A DNA stretch of 64,000 bases from Conus ventricosus (lineage: Eukaryota; Mollusca; Gastropoda; Neogastropoda; Conidae). Position numbers and translations under genes: made by a program. Of the stretch, positions 10,990-23,267 are shown piece after piece; the first letter of the stretch is position 1; each line of letters opens with the position of its first letter. Location of the stretch: NCBI GenBank assembly GCA_018398815.1, contig CM031611.1:88453156-88517155 (forward strand). The letters are read 5' to 3'. The notes beneath the pieces are model-generated. The model was not told the DNA's origin. It worked only from the letters and a program-made list of their open reading frames with translations, and searched no databases.

Positions 10990-11504
10990 GGTCCCAAAAT
11001 GATGCTTATGTTAATGGCAGTTTTGCGTGCTGTTTTGTCTTTCTCTGTATTTAACGTTCAGAATTTTTTTGGTTGCTTTGTTTCTGCTGTCCATTGTATA
11101 TAAATTTTGAGTTTTTTTTTATTATAACCGTAATAACTGCCCCCCAACAGCAAGAATGGGCCAAAAAAGGCAACAGGTTTAAAGTTCACTATTCCATGAA
11201 GACTTTGGTGAGCCCTTGTATCACATGGAGTTGTTTATAGCGGCCATTGAAATCAACTTGTTCAGGGCGCTGGCGGAGTTATGTTTTTTCCATGATGAGT
11301 TTATATTTGTAACATATATTTTTATTTTGTCTGTGCCACGCTGCTAATTTTTTTTGCCTGCTTCAACACGCCCAGGATTTTAATGGTCCCTCACACCTGA
11401 TTCAGCGTTTCCACGCTGATTTTTCTCCTGCTAGGTTTACTTTCTCCACCTGATGGAGGTGGGGGGTGTTTTCTGGTTCTGATGAATTTTCCCAGATCGT
11501 TCAT
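10990..11504 (-). pseudogene. Tail-anchored Polinton protein, A copy
   Basis: Homologue of 53650-54126, with several indels. The Polinton-wide motif GRVEAGRKLAEWNR of the other copies is only partly readable near 11330-11370. A hydrophobic segment lies toward the C-terminus. Start ATG at 11504 aligns with the B start. Confidence 0.5.
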
Positions 11505-11539
11505 TTTGAAGGAAACAAAATCTATATGATTAAAAAGTT

Positions 11540-11990
11540 TATTAATCCCGATGATAATGGCGAAACAATGTTCCAAATCTGTAGTATAATCACATCCTAG
11601 AGACTCCTAATGACTTTGGTTAAAACTGGATCTTGCGTTTAAATCATACTTTTAAGATCTTGTTCAAATCAATGGGAGCAAAACTTAACTGACTAGTTTA
11701 AGTGTACAAACTAAGAACCGTTTTGCCCCTCACTATTTCAACCATTTTAGACCCCAGCGCGCTTCATACCTATATGATACTTTAAAAATGTCCATGGCGG
11801 CGACATCTTGTTGAATCGTTTCAATGCTGAAATCAGGTTGTCCGAGGAAACTGTATTGATTTTTCCACATGGCTGCCAAAGAATCCAGCCTTTCCTTTTG
11901 GCATAATGCTTGGTCATTAACTTGTCATTTCATAAGTTCAGGCAGGATTTAGGCCGCCTTGTAGCTGTATAGATCATCAGCTGTTTTCAT
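11540..11990 (-). pseudogene. Polinton structural-type protein (YEAQLGSK gene), A copy
   Basis: Aligns with 54161-54594 in B and 47541-47948 in C but is frameshifted throughout. The C-terminal portion (DLTQDPVLTKSLESLG-like) can be followed. Divergent from the next gene across about 40 bp. Confidence 0.5.
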
Positions 11991-12030
11991 GTTTTTTATT
12001 AAATTATAATTTATTTTTTATTTTATAAAA

Positions 12031-12263
12031 ATGAGCACCAAAAAACTGTTACCACCTTGTAACCAGTCTGCATGTTATTGGAGGACTAAAGTGTATGATA
12101 CTCAATGCTTGGTAAAAGCCTGTAAGAATTAAACCAGCAGATCTTGGCAAACACGACTTTGAGGATTCAGCAAAGCTGAATGCTATCATTGCATTCTTTC
12201 GTATGCCACGAAAAGATTTTTCTAGTTAAGCAAGGAATAATTCCTGACAATATAAAAATGTAA
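12031..12263 (+). pseudogene. Short membrane protein (MSxEK gene), A copy
   Basis: Starts MSTKKLLPPC; matches 54631-54861 in B with several indels. B and C versions predict two hydrophobic segments. Confidence 0.5.
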
Positions 12264-12284
12264 GAAAAAAATACATTTATAAAA

Positions 12285-12705
12285 ATGGATTCACTCGCAA
12301 TAATGAAAGGCGGCGTCGGTGGTGAATGCGCTTGGCTTTTTAGCGGAAGTAATTTCGCATTTAGTAAACTGCGGGATGACAGCGAGAGAAAAAGACATAA
12401 CAAAGCTATGGAGAACTAGCAGCTTGCACAAGACGCCTATGAAAACAGAGACTTGAGTCAGTTAGATTTAATTAATGACACACTGAAAGAACAGGGGCAA
12501 TCAGCTTACACTTAAAAATGTTGATCAAGCAATTAAACAATATTATCTTGTAAACAGCAAACCAATCGAGACATTTGCCCCGCCCACCAAAATACAGTGA
12601 CTTTAATACAACCATCGAGAACACAACAAGATGCAAGAAATCTGGTTTTATTGTCGTGGTAATGGACCGTCGTGTATTTTGTTGCGCATATAATAAATTG
12701 GCTGA
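12285..12705 (+). pseudogene. Coil plus membrane protein (ALAFSGSN gene), A copy
   Basis: Frameshifted version of 54884-55291. FAFSKLRDDSERKRHNKAME is readable around 12350-12410, then breaks. Confidence 0.6.
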
Positions 12706-12724
12706 ATTGAAAAATGAACAAAAA

Positions 12725-13690
12725 CTAATATTCGCCCAAAGGATATTTGGAAGGGAATAACAGCAATTAAAAAGCTAAGACCAAGCAGCGGGAGTCATTG
12801 AAAAACAGCAAAAGAATGGTTATCTAAAAACAAGCGATTTGGCAAATTTATTTAACCTCGCTGCCCCTAGACGCATACAGAGACCACCACTTTGTTAAAT
12901 ACAACTCCAAACGACAACCATCAAATGGATCTTCTATATTTACCCTCTGATAGGATTAGACGAAAAAGATTTAAGTACGCACTCACAGTCCATTGACATA
13001 GCATCAAGATACAAAAGATGCAGAACCATTAACACAAAAGAGTGCTTCTGCTGTTGCTGTTGCATACAGCTGAATACAACGAGGCACTTTACTTAACCTC
13101 GCATGATTCATCGATGATGGGAAAGAATTTAAAGGCCAAGTGAATCCAATTATTGTTGAAACATAGAAGTTACCATTAAAAGAGGCATTCCGGGAGTTCA
13201 CAGATCACAGCTTTATATTGAAAACTTTTAAATCAAACAGATAGTCCGAAAGACTTTTCTCCCTACCAGATCACAGAGAGCTGATTGACAATCTCGCAAC
13301 ACAGAATGGGTTTAGAAGACTGCCCACAGTTTTGCGCGCAAAGAATAATGAGAATCTACAGGGCTGAAGAACCAATACGAAGCCAATCAAAAAAAACAAT
13401 AAATTTATTTTTTGTAGTTGAAAGAGAGACTTCATCCGCAGAACTATTACCAATTGGATTGAAAGTAAGGTACCTTTATTTACCGGGGAACAAAGGACAT
13501 CGCATCAGGCAACCGAAACCAGTTTTTGGCGTGTTGACCCGTTACGAAATAAAAAGAAAAATTGTAAAAATGAATCCGCCCGTGATTATTTACGAGAAAC
13601 TGACACAACAAAACAGCCAAGCCCCACAAAGAATCTTTGTGCAAGAAGAACTGCAGATAATTCCTCAGACACAGTTCCGCTTTAATAATT
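12725..13690 (+). pseudogene. Retroviral-type integrase, Polinton A
   Basis: Damaged copy of the integrase at 55312-56254. Readable parts are the N-terminal region, the segment after the second catalytic Asp, and the C-terminal MNPPVIIYEKLTQQN. At least ten indels. The gene body ends at a deletion junction that removes the next gene found in B. Confidence 0.65.
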
Positions 13691-13739
13691 ATACGGTTCT
13701 CGCAGTGCCCATTGCTATGAAAACTCTGGAATAACAAAC

Positions 13740-16700
13740 ACCGACCCGTTTTGTGTTAGTTCTAACTAAATCTAATACTTTCTTTGTTACAACTGGATGA
13801 TGTTGATCTCATGTAGATTAGTCGCAGAGTTAACGTTGTCAAGATGAAAATGTCTTATTGCCAAACAATGCTTCTTTGAAGTTGTCATGTGATATGTTTT
13901 GACTGGCACAACGCATCGAGATATATCCGCTTTGCTTTCTAATGACTTTATCTCCTGGCTCGAAATACAGAACCTTTTCGACCTAAACCAACATACTCCT
14001 TAAATCACCTTCCAGATAATTCATCCTTCAGCTTTCTCTAAAACTTCTTGTTAGTAATTGAAAGCAAAGGCGAATCTTAGTGTAATCAGATGTGTCCGAT
14101 ACAACCCGCATGCCCTTTACCACTTCGGTTATCCCGATGTCTTTATAGATGTCTTCAGTAGGGATATCTATAACAAAACTATCTGTATCTGTGTAAAGCA
14201 CTCTGGACTCGGGATACGAGGGCTTAAAGTAGTCATAAAGAAACTCAAACATCAAAAGCTTTGATAATTCTAAAACAGTAACCCAATAAATACAGTTTGT
14301 CCAATTTGACTTTCTTTTCTCATCATTATCCCAAAAAAGCTGATCATGAAATCTTCTAAAGTCCTGATAATTGGGTTTTTGAAGTCAGCTTAATTGCTTC
14401 GTTCTCTCTGGTGACAAATCTGACATCTTTACGCTTGTGCGGATTCCTCCATAGTCTTTCCAAAACAGCTGTTGTTCATCAGCTTGAAAAAGTCTTTTCT
14501 GAAGCATCTGTGGATTTAGTTCTAAGATCATGTTCTTCATGATGTAGGTTTCATAAAACTGTTCTTGATCAAAAGCAATTATGCGATGAACAGCTGTTAA
14601 CTTCAAACCGGTCTTAAATAAAATTGTAGAAGTCTGTAATGGCAGACATAATTTTTTTTGCCCCGAAGATTAGGCACAAATTTAGGCGGGTCTCTGGATC
14701 CATCTTTAGACTTTCTGCTGCTTTAAGGATAGTCATTATGCAGGTCATGGAGTTCATGAGGAATTCTAAGTCAACTTCTAGAATGAAACCACGCTGTTGA
14801 TCAGGCGTTAAACTCCCCAACCACTTAATGCCTTTTGAATATTATTCGGATCGCCGCCTGTGTACATTTTAAAAGTTGCGTAATGGAAGCGATTGCGCCA
14901 TAGCCCATCCATACAGATTGTTTGCATCTAAATACATAAGATAGTTAGGCCTTTTACTCGGATCATAGTCGTCCAAGTATTTGTTGTTTGCTTTACAGTA
15001 AGATGCGATGCCCAAAACTATTCCCCCCGCAATCCTTTTCAATCATCTGAAGCTTTGGGTAAATCTGACAATAAATCAATCTGTACTCCAGTAAACTTTA
15101 AGAAGCGTCCCAACTCATCCCGGGGGCAGAAATATAATGCGCAGGATCCAAAGGTAATGTTTCATGCAGGTCTTTCTATAATTTTCAAAGACGTCGCCAA
15201 CAAACATACATCTGCCATTAAATAGGTTCATGATAGTCCCCCATCGTTTTTAACACTCTAACTTCTGCCACGCATCTTGAGCATGCTGGTAATCGGAGTC
15301 GCTGATGCCCTTTTCCTCTAAGACTAGAAAAGAACGCGCCTTTGAGGAAGTGTATCTTCGTCAAACCTTTCCCAACTGTTCATTACTCATAAGGGTAAAC
15401 CCCTTTCTAACAAAGTTGATTTCAAAATGTTTCTTCGTTATTGGGCAGGACTTTAAGGACATAGCCAGTGACTCTAATGAACCCATCTGTGCTGCATAGA
15501 GTCATAAAAAGACATGTTATTTAGATTAAAGCACATGTACTTTTCTGATGACTGTGAAAATGCATGACACCCTAAAGGGCATCGTCCACTGCTTTCATTA
15601 TAAGATGAGAGTCGTAACCTCGCAAGTTATGAAAAAAAAAATGGGCAGCTTCCATGTCTTTTGGGTTTAAACTTTAGTTGAAGATTGCATTTGTATGCCC
15701 GCTCCTCTGAACTTTCCACTAATGTGATCATGGGCTCTTACTGTTGGATTCGCTGCGTCTGATGAGAGGCCTAAACCGCAATCCAACAATGTGTGGCTGA
15801 GTCATACTGTTGTTGGTCTTCGGCGTCATCATGATTTCAGATAAATTCAGATTATTAGAACAATCATTACGCACTTGCTGCCATGCGCTGAAAAATCTTC
15901 TAGCCGCATCTGGTCCTCTGTATAATCTGGTTCTGAATAAACGCCTCCGACCCGACAACGATGAAAGCAAATGAACAATCTGATGATTACTCATTAAGAC
16001 TGTTTTTCCCAAGTTTTTGTGGTGCTGGCCCCCTTCATAAGGAACAATGAGTGATTCGAAGTCTGCGTAAACAACATAGGAGAATTTTGCAGCCGTTCGA
16101 GTTCTTTAAAAATAACTTTAGATCCGGTGGGGGCGTAATTAGTTCTGTATTACAGTCTACAGAACTTTTTTCAATGTTTCTTATGTTCGCTCGCGGCTTG
16201 AACAGATGGCATTCTTGTTAAACATTTTCACAGAATTCTTGTTTGCCATGATCTTTTTAAGTATGCTGCATTAGTCTACTCATTGTTCGTATCAATGGTA
16301 AGCCGGTAGCCCTGTTGGGGAAGACATTAGGAGTAAGTCAACATGATTTTGTCTGGTTCGCCTATTGTTGGACTGTTCTTGGACACTTTAATTGGCCCCC
16401 AAATTTGTTTCCTCATCCCATGTGTATACATTAACAGTTATTGGTTGTTTTGTTCTTCAAACTGATCAATTTGGTCTACACTAACAGGAAAGGATATTCC
16501 ATTGAAGTTAAGATCTTTGGCGTATTGCCGATAGTTAGTCACTCTCTCTGCGTGTTCGCGGACATGATGCAGCCTTGCAAGAACGCACCACATGAAACAT
16601 TTGTTGTCTGAATTTTTTATGTTTACAACTGCTCTCTTTAAAGCCAACTCTCGAGGTAGCGGAATGTAAGCCTTGCCTACAATCGGTGCATACTTAGCCT

Positions 16701-17363
16701 GTTTTAATCTAATCTCTAAGACTTCGCCTCTGACCAACCAGAGCCTCTCATTTTAGCTTCTTCAGCGGCAGCGTCAAACTGTGTAAGCAGTTCGTCTGCC
16801 AACCGGGTGTCGGAAGAGAAGGCCAGTTTGGCCGTTGGTATGGATGACACGTTACACATAGCATGCACCCTGCGTGAGAAATGGAAAGAACGAAGGAGTA
16901 ATTGATATTGAACGATATTGACTGGATGACACGGGAAACGACCGAATGACGCCAGCTGGCAGCTCTTCAGTCGGCACTACCCAGGTAGGCAGCCGTTGTG
17001 TATATGAGTATTGATTGTAGAGCGCAATGAGTTGATTCCAAGAATTGCGCTATATAAAATCTATATATTATTATTATTATTAAGTCATTAGAGGAAAGAA
17101 TAGTCTGTTGTTTAGTCGAGACCCAGACTTCTAGATTTTCTTCATTTATTTGTTACATAGTCGATTAAAACAGCTAACATTACTTTAACTGGCGGGTCTA
17201 TTGTTAGTTTGCTGGACATTGAGAAATAGCATGTACAACGCTTGCCCGCACCGTTTCTGGATTAATAACTTCTAAATCAATATCATTTCAGTGCTCTTGA
17301 ATAAACGCTCTCTCTCGAGCATTCCTTCAAAAATTCGTCTTGTCCTTCATATATCTTAGCCAT
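13740..17363 (-). pseudogene. Protein-primed DNA polymerase B, Polinton A
   Basis: Start ATG at 17361-17363 (MAKIYEGQDEFLKECS). Readable landmarks on the minus strand: N-terminal domain with PLPRELALKRAVVNIKNSDN and KCFMW (16437-16737); motif A DANNLYG (about 14910-14928); VDLE near 14760; motif C YTDTDSF (14178-14195). This is family B polymerase of the protein-primed (DNA_pol_B_2) type that replicates Polintons. It is broken by many indels and by a SINE at 16805-17085. Convergent with integrase, as in B. Confidence 0.8.
16805..17085 (+). mobile_element. 5'-truncated SINE inside polymerase
   Basis: The core TCGGAAGAGAAGGCCAG...GCATGCACC matches the reverse complement of 541-610. The tail CGCTATATAAAATC plus (TTA)n closes it at about 17085. 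The matching place in Polinton B (about 59698) continues without it, so it inserted after A and B separated. The tail differs from that of the SINE at 381-823. Confidence 0.8.
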
Positions 17364-17418
17364 GCTGTCTTTCTTTTCTAAGCCAACATATTTATTTAAA
17401 TAAAAAAAATACAACGGC

Positions 17419-18076
17419 TTAATCAGAATCAATATCGACGGTCTTTTTGCGCTTGGACTCATAAACTAAAGTATAAACACCTTTTGGTGTTGTTAATGTG
17501 AGCTGTTTAGAGCAGAGTTTAATGTCTCGTTTACTTTTTTTTAAGCATTCCTTTTTTATCTGCTCGGCGTCTGGCTGTTGAGAAAAGTTGTCCCGCCTTT
17601 CTTTGAAGATCAAACTTTTGTCTTTGTAGTCATCAAAATCGGCCTGTAAACGATTAAATTCTTCATCCGTGATGTTTGAGTCAACTAGCGCTTTATTTAT
17701 TGTCATTTAAACGAACTAAGTTTAGCTGTTATTAGTTGAACCATGGCTGTGTGCTTTTGGAGTTTAGTTTTTATTTTTTTGCTAGCAGCACCTACGGCTA
17801 ATGAACACAGGCCAAGAGCTAAAGACAAACCGCCTAGAGGTAAAGCTGCGGGTGCGCCTATGCCCGTTGCTAAGAGACCCAACACTCGTTCCTGCTGATA
17901 GAGCACTTATAGTCGATGCTCCCGTATTAACATATGTACGCATTAAAGCAGCAGATACCTCGTTGGTTTTCGATTTTGAAAGGTCTTGCTCTAGACTTGC
18001 TGCATTTGTATGTTGTTAATCGAAGGTTTTATGTAGGGGTTTCTACTTCTCTTCTTTTGGCGGCGCTGTAGGCCAT
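17419..18076 (-). pseudogene. Polinton membrane/coiled-coil protein, A copy
   Basis: MAYSAAKRREVETPT start at 18076; a Gly/Ala/Leu membrane hairpin (ATGIGAPAALPLGG, LALGLCSLAVGAA) near 17770-17890; then KKIKTKLQKHTAM; then a charged C-terminus NITDEEFNRLQADFDDYKDK and YTLVYESKRKK (17419-17706). One frame change near 17703 separates the halves. Same gene as 39168-39740 in C. Possible virion membrane or assembly protein; function unproven. Confidence 0.6.
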
Positions 18077-18147
18077 TTGGATAAACCTGAACGACAGCTT
18101 TTTTTAAAATAAAAAAAAATTTAGTATAGTACCTTTCTAATCTGTTT

Positions 18148-19335
18148 TTACAATATCAGCTGCGCATCATTTAAAAACAAATGACATAAGGGGTTTATGG
18201 GCTTTTTCTTCTTTATCAATTTGAATGTTTATTACGTCCTCACAGTTCTCCCCGCTTCCATGCAACTGAATATCCTCTGTTGACCTTAGGCAACCCATAA
18301 ACCGTTTTTCGTGTTAAATAATCATCACCCTAACTTTGTGAAATGTAAATCTTTAGACAAAAGGTAAAAACTGTTGGGACTTCGACACCCCCGCCCCCAA
18401 CAGTTTTCTTTTTTCCTCAAAAGCAAAAGGTTTAACCCCCGCTGCGTAGTTTTGGTTGGCAAACCCTCAATCGAAATTGCTTTTTCGTTATTTTAGGATT
18501 AAAAAAACTTTTCACTTCCTCTTTTAAAGGGGTTCTTCATCCGCACAGCAATAAATCCCTTTAAAAGCATCTTGCTGCAACCTAAAACTAAAACCCAATA
18601 GTTCGCCCTGTTGGGGATTGTTGAAAGATAAAACACTCTTTCGAAATATTTTGGGGGAAATGTGACCTATTGGGGGCCCCAATACCTTGAAAATTAATTT
18701 TCTAACAACGTCAAACCTAACGAAAAGTCAGAAATGCGTACTTTGCTTCGGGTCTGTTGATCGAAAACACGTTTTATTCTTTTAAAAATTAGTTCAAGCC
18801 TGTCCTTTTTTAAGCTCCCTTGAAAGATGGGGGATGCGCTTTTAACAACCAAAATCAAGGGGATGGAAAAACATTTCCATACGCAAACTTTACGGCTACA
18901 TACTTTTGACGTCTTTATCTCCAGCGCCTATTCTATGTTTAGGCTTCTTCATTTTCGATTCCCTTTAAAAGCAAGATCAGCCCCTTTTATTCCCCGGGTT
19001 TGCCTAATCAAATAGGTTAAAAAAAGTCGCATTTTTGTAAAGAAATATTTCTTGCCCCTCAAGTTTTATGAAATTTTTTAAAAAATTTCCCCCCCCCAGA
19101 TTTTTGTACAAATGTCCTGTTTGGGTCTGTTGTTGAAACGGTTCTATTTGAAAGTAAAACGCGCGAGCCGCACAAACAAATTTATCCGCTCCAATCTGGG
19201 AAAATTTTACAGTAAGAATTTGATCTGCATCAATAGTAGTGGATTTTTTGGAACATAATACCGTTTATTTCCCTTTCCCCATGGGGGTCTTTCTTTTTCT
19301 ATCGGGTCAAGAACGAGCCAGGCTTGTTGTGGCAT
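18148..19335 (-). pseudogene. Major capsid protein (double jelly-roll type), Polinton A
   Basis: Minus strand, start MPQQAWLVLDP at 19335. Readable blocks in order: TIDADQILTVKFPQIGADKF; KLEGQEIFLYK; an IGAGDKD segment; VRISDFSLGFDVV; LHGSGENCEDVINIQID near the end. They align in the same order with the clearer copy at 31559-32824, and the pattern fits the Polinton major capsid family. About 396 codons, with many indels. Would form the icosahedral shell. Confidence 0.65.
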
Positions 19336-19431
19336 TTTTAAAAAACAAAATAAAAAATTAATTTTAAAACAGGCAAGAATTTAAAAGGGGAAAGATTTTG
19401 AGTTTTGATCTTTGGGGACACATGGTGAAAA

Positions 19432-20555
19432 ACCCTTTGCCCCCAGCCGCTCAATGCGCTCAATGCGGCATGAATAACAGAAAGTAAGGTTAAATCATTG
19501 TACCAAAATTTAGGTAAAAAACCTCCCGAAATTTATGACCCAAATATTTGAATTTAAAAGATGACAATTTTTTGTGAGGAGCGACCAAGGACAACTTGTT
19601 CGCACAACTAAAAAAGACCCCTCAAAATTTTTAGCCGTGGGTTCAATTAAAATAGACTCAGTGTGAAAGACAAAAACGCCTTGGGTTTAGGCCAAAATTA
19701 AGGCGGGCGTTTCAAATTCAAAACACACACAAGAACTCCCCCGATAACAAAAGCAAAAAAGGAACTTTTAAAAAATTAAATCAATCAGCGGGGAATTAAA
19801 AAATACAATAGAGCAGAAACCAGTTTTTTTAGAAGAAACAGCGTTAAAAACAATAATGATTTCCCCCTTGCCTAGCGAGAAAAATTTTTCCCCTTTACGA
19901 CTTTAAGAACCATCAGAGGCGAATTAACAAACAATTTGCCTAGGTGAATAATGGGGATATAAAAAGAAAAAAGAAAAACTCGTTTAGGCGATGACGCCAA
20001 CTTGGCCGATATTAAAGAAAGAATAGCCCAAAGACTAAAAAAACTTTAACAAGAAAAATCAGCAAGACTAGAAGTGACGACTACTAACCGGGACCAATTA
20101 CGAACTCAAGTGAATAAATAAGAAAACTATCGAAAAAATTTTATATGAAGACACGACAACTAGCAGAACGAATACGAACACTGTTTAAGGGGCAAGGTGT
20201 CACATTAGAAAGCTTTTTATAACAGCCTTAGGATTTGCAATAAGCACACTGGTGTTTGGCTATTACAGGCGGGGGTGGAGGTCAAAGTTCATTACCTCCC
20301 CCGCCATCGCCTCCATCACCACCTGATAAATCATGGGTAAAAAAACAGTTTGGGATCATCTTGCAAGTTTATTAAAAAAATTAGCTGGTAAAGCTATAGA
20401 CGCTTTACCAGGAATATTGGGGGAAATGTCACTGGCTTTTGTCACTGCAACCCAAAGTAGTTGGCTTTTTGGCCGAGCACTTATGGACATTAGTTCTTGT
20501 AATAGTTGGGTTACTATTTAGTAAGATAAAGACCAAGAAATCCTATGCCAGTTAA
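19432..20555 (+). pseudogene. Pro/Gly-rich membrane protein, Polinton A
   Basis: Charged N-terminal part, then QLAERIRTLFKGQGVTLESF, a hydrophobic segment, a Gly stretch, PPPPSPPSPPDKSWVKKQ, LAGKAIDALPGILG and a C-terminal membrane segment LAEHLWTLVLVIVGLLF. Frames switch several times. Convergent with protein X: its stop TAA (20553-20555) overlaps the stop on the other strand (20552-20554). Start approximate. Confidence 0.55.
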
Positions 20556-21730
20556 TCCAAGACAAGCGCTGTCTTTTCATATTCATGGTCATCGCGAACA
20601 GAGACCGCGAGCTTTGCTGAGTCTTCAATGGCTTTGGGGGTTTGGAAACTTCGGGAATTAAAATGACTTAATTTTGGGTGTTCTTTTATTGTTTGAAAAT
20701 ATACTGGCTCAGAATTTATGTCGTTTTTCCCAACCTTCTGTTCATTGCCTGCTATAAGAAATTTCATTATTATAGTTTATTATTGTACCTATCTGGAGTC
20801 TGAGGTCAGAAGGCAGCATGTATAAACCAGGCCAACAGCAAAGTCTACTTTCGACTTGCGTATTGAAAACATGTTGGTACCTTTGAATATTTGAAGGTAA
20901 ATCAACTGTAAAATTTAAAATGGCGTCCTCTAAATTTGCTAAGTAATTTTTTTTGCGCGTCAAAGCCAGTAGAAGATCAGTTTATGCTTGATTTTGCCTG
21001 TGCTTGCGAACCTAGCAAACACCAAACGTAAGTACGAATAGAGTCGTTTATTCGTTCTTTTCCCCGCCCTAGTTAGGCCCTTAGAAGTGTCTAAGATAAA
21101 TGTTGTCCATGCTGTTTTATGCTCTTGCTGTGGGGACCCAGGCTGAACAGTTTTGCCTGAAAAGAAAGTTTTGAAAGGAGGATGCCAGTCATAGTTATAA
21201 CTTTCTGTGCGTGCCCCGAAAAAAAAGGGTCGCCTAGGCCATGATTATGATCCAACTTTGTCAAAGCCTGTCTTGATTTTTAATATTAAATTTCGTTACA
21301 AATCCTTTCAAAAGCCTTCATGTCTGTTCTGTTGCTGAGTGGATTAAATGGTTTGTCAATTTGGCAATGGCGCTTGCAATCAGCCAAAATACGTCTAAAG
21401 GTGTAATAGAAATGAAATCTGTACACTGACCTCACCAAAGGATCATGTGATTTAAATGATCAGCATACGCCACTCCACACCCAGTTGATGCGCAAAACAC
21501 AGCAAAGTTTTAACTGGTTCTGAAAAAACTGCATCGGGTGACTAAACCACGCTTTCTTTATACGGTCGTTTTCAAAAGGGGGTTTAAGATAGCTCTTTAA
21601 TGGAGTACCACCTTTTTATGAAAAGAGGCAGTCTGGGTCACGCAATGTCAAGAGTATCAGTTTCTATATTTTTAAGATGTAAATGCGGCCCAACAGAATA
21701 TTTTGCACCAGTATATTTGAATGCACTCAT
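20552..21730 (-). pseudogene. Polinton protein X (virion cluster), A copy
   Basis: Starts MSAFKYTGAKYSVGPHLHL at 21730. Later blocks: SHPMQFFQNQL, LLVRSVYRFHFYYTFRRIL, LANLEDAILNFTVDLPSNIQ and GLYMLPSDLRLQIGTI. The same blocks occur in order in C at 29056-30262. It lies between the membrane protein and the penton-like gene. About 390 codons. I cannot assign a role; a minor virion protein is the contextual guess. No adenain-type catalytic triad is visible. Confidence 0.55.
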
Positions 21731-21794
21731 TTTTATTTCGTTAAAAAAAATGTTTTTAACAATAACAACTCAAGACCGTCCTTCGTTTTAGAAC

Positions 21795-22431
21795 ATGCTG
21801 TTGAAAACGATTGCGGAACCCAAAAAGGTCGCACTCCATGAAATATTTTACAAAGTCGTATGGTTAATTAAGTGAATCCAGGAAGAAAATTACGGTTCTA
21901 AAAGTTGACAAAACAGGGAACAAAGTTAGCCAGTTAACAAAAGCGATGGTATTACGGGTTTTTTCTCACTAAAAGAAGCAATGAGTAACTTTGACATTAC
22001 TCCAAACTTAACAAAGCGAATCTAAAAACAATGTTAACATTCAAACCGAAGAAGAAATGCACATTACCTTTTTGATGTAGAGCTAGCTAAAATGTTAGGC
22101 TTTGAAGCTGACAATCATAGATTAGAGTTACACCAAACAAAAAAACTTATGAGGGAGAAAAAACCGCTCATCTTGCATTACATCATTACTCTATGTTAAT
22201 TTGGATGACTGAGCACGATGAAAACTTTATGACGGAAGGCCCTCAACTGTTTTAAGAGCTCTTCCGTCAGGGAAAGCTGCATATTGCGATTATGAAATTA
22301 TACAATTCCCTAATTTACAGTTTAAAAGATTAGTTTGTGGGAGGGTCGGGTCATTTAATATAAAAATCAAAGACAAAGCGGGGAAAGTCGTGAAATGTGA
22401 TAACCTGCACATTGTTTTGGAAATAAAATAA
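21795..22431 (+). pseudogene. Penton-like minor capsid candidate, Polinton A
   Basis: Divergent from protein X over 64 bp, which probably holds a two-way promoter. Readable: VELAKMLGFEADN, ALRALPSGKAAYCDYEIIQF, and C-terminal FNIKIKDKAGKVV ending VLEIK. The D-x-x-G-K-V-V type ending after a beta-rich stretch fits the small capsid proteins that Polintons encode as penton homologues. That is an inference from pattern and position. The N-terminal half is fragmentary. Confidence 0.45.
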
Positions 22432-22446
22432 TACGTTTACTAAAAC

Positions 22447-23267
22447 ATGTCGCGTGGGCCAGAAGAATCAGGAGTTACATTAGCTCCTGTGAGGTGTATA
22501 ACCTTAGAATTAAAAGACCTTCAGAGTTGCGGACTTTGAACAGAATGGTGAGATAGGCACTTTGTATGGTTTTGAGTACACTAAAGATGGTTTATTATAA
22601 CCCCAAAGAGGTTGGCGACAACAAAAGTTTCCTAAACTAGAGCAACTACGCAATCTAGAGGCAAATAATGTTGGCCAGTATGAATATAAAATATTTTGAA
22701 ACCTGACCTCAAATGGCACTTAGAACCATATTTAGAATGGGAAATAAAATTTGAATTCATAAGCCCATTTTTCATTTTTTGGCCGTCAAAAAAGTTTCAG
22801 AAAAGCATTCAAACCTCTGGCCCTTTACATGTAAGTCTTATGCCAGCGACAAAGTCAAGAAATTTGAAATAACGCGTATGGGAAAAAAAAGTACATCCTC
22901 CACAGAAAAGAAACAGTTGTAAAAGATGCTTTCTACAAAATTACAGTTCATGCCGCAAATGAAATTAGGGGACACGTTCACAATAAAAATTTGAAATTTC
23001 TGTCTTAAAAGATAAGGAGAGGGATGGGTTGTGGGCGTTAGTGACGTCCTTTTTAAAGGAATTCTAATTAGCTGGCAAAACTTAGACTTGACAGTCTTAA
23101 GTTCTGTTGTCATTCTTCACAATGGTGAGGATTTTAAGGTCATAACAACAAGCAACAAAATCAATATTAGTCAAAATAAAAACAATCTTACAGCACTGAA
23201 TTGATTAATCTTACACATTTAGACCTTATAGGATTTTATTATACTGAACAAGTTTTTAACAGAGGGC
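22447..23267 (+). pseudogene. MSRG protein, Polinton A
   Basis: Starts MSRGPEESGVTLAPVRC 15 bp after the penton-like stop. Later LEQLRNLEANNVGQYEYKIF and, at the end, VVILHNGEDFKVITTSNKI and GFYYTEQVFN. Matches the split gene 33539-34058 / 38814-39138. Function unknown; it always sits beside the ATPase. Confidence 0.5.

Noticed and set aside
20552..21730. An adenain-type maturation protease in protein X or elsewhere
   Set aside because: No His/Glu/Gln/Cys arrangement could be seen. Damage may hide it, so absence is not claimed.
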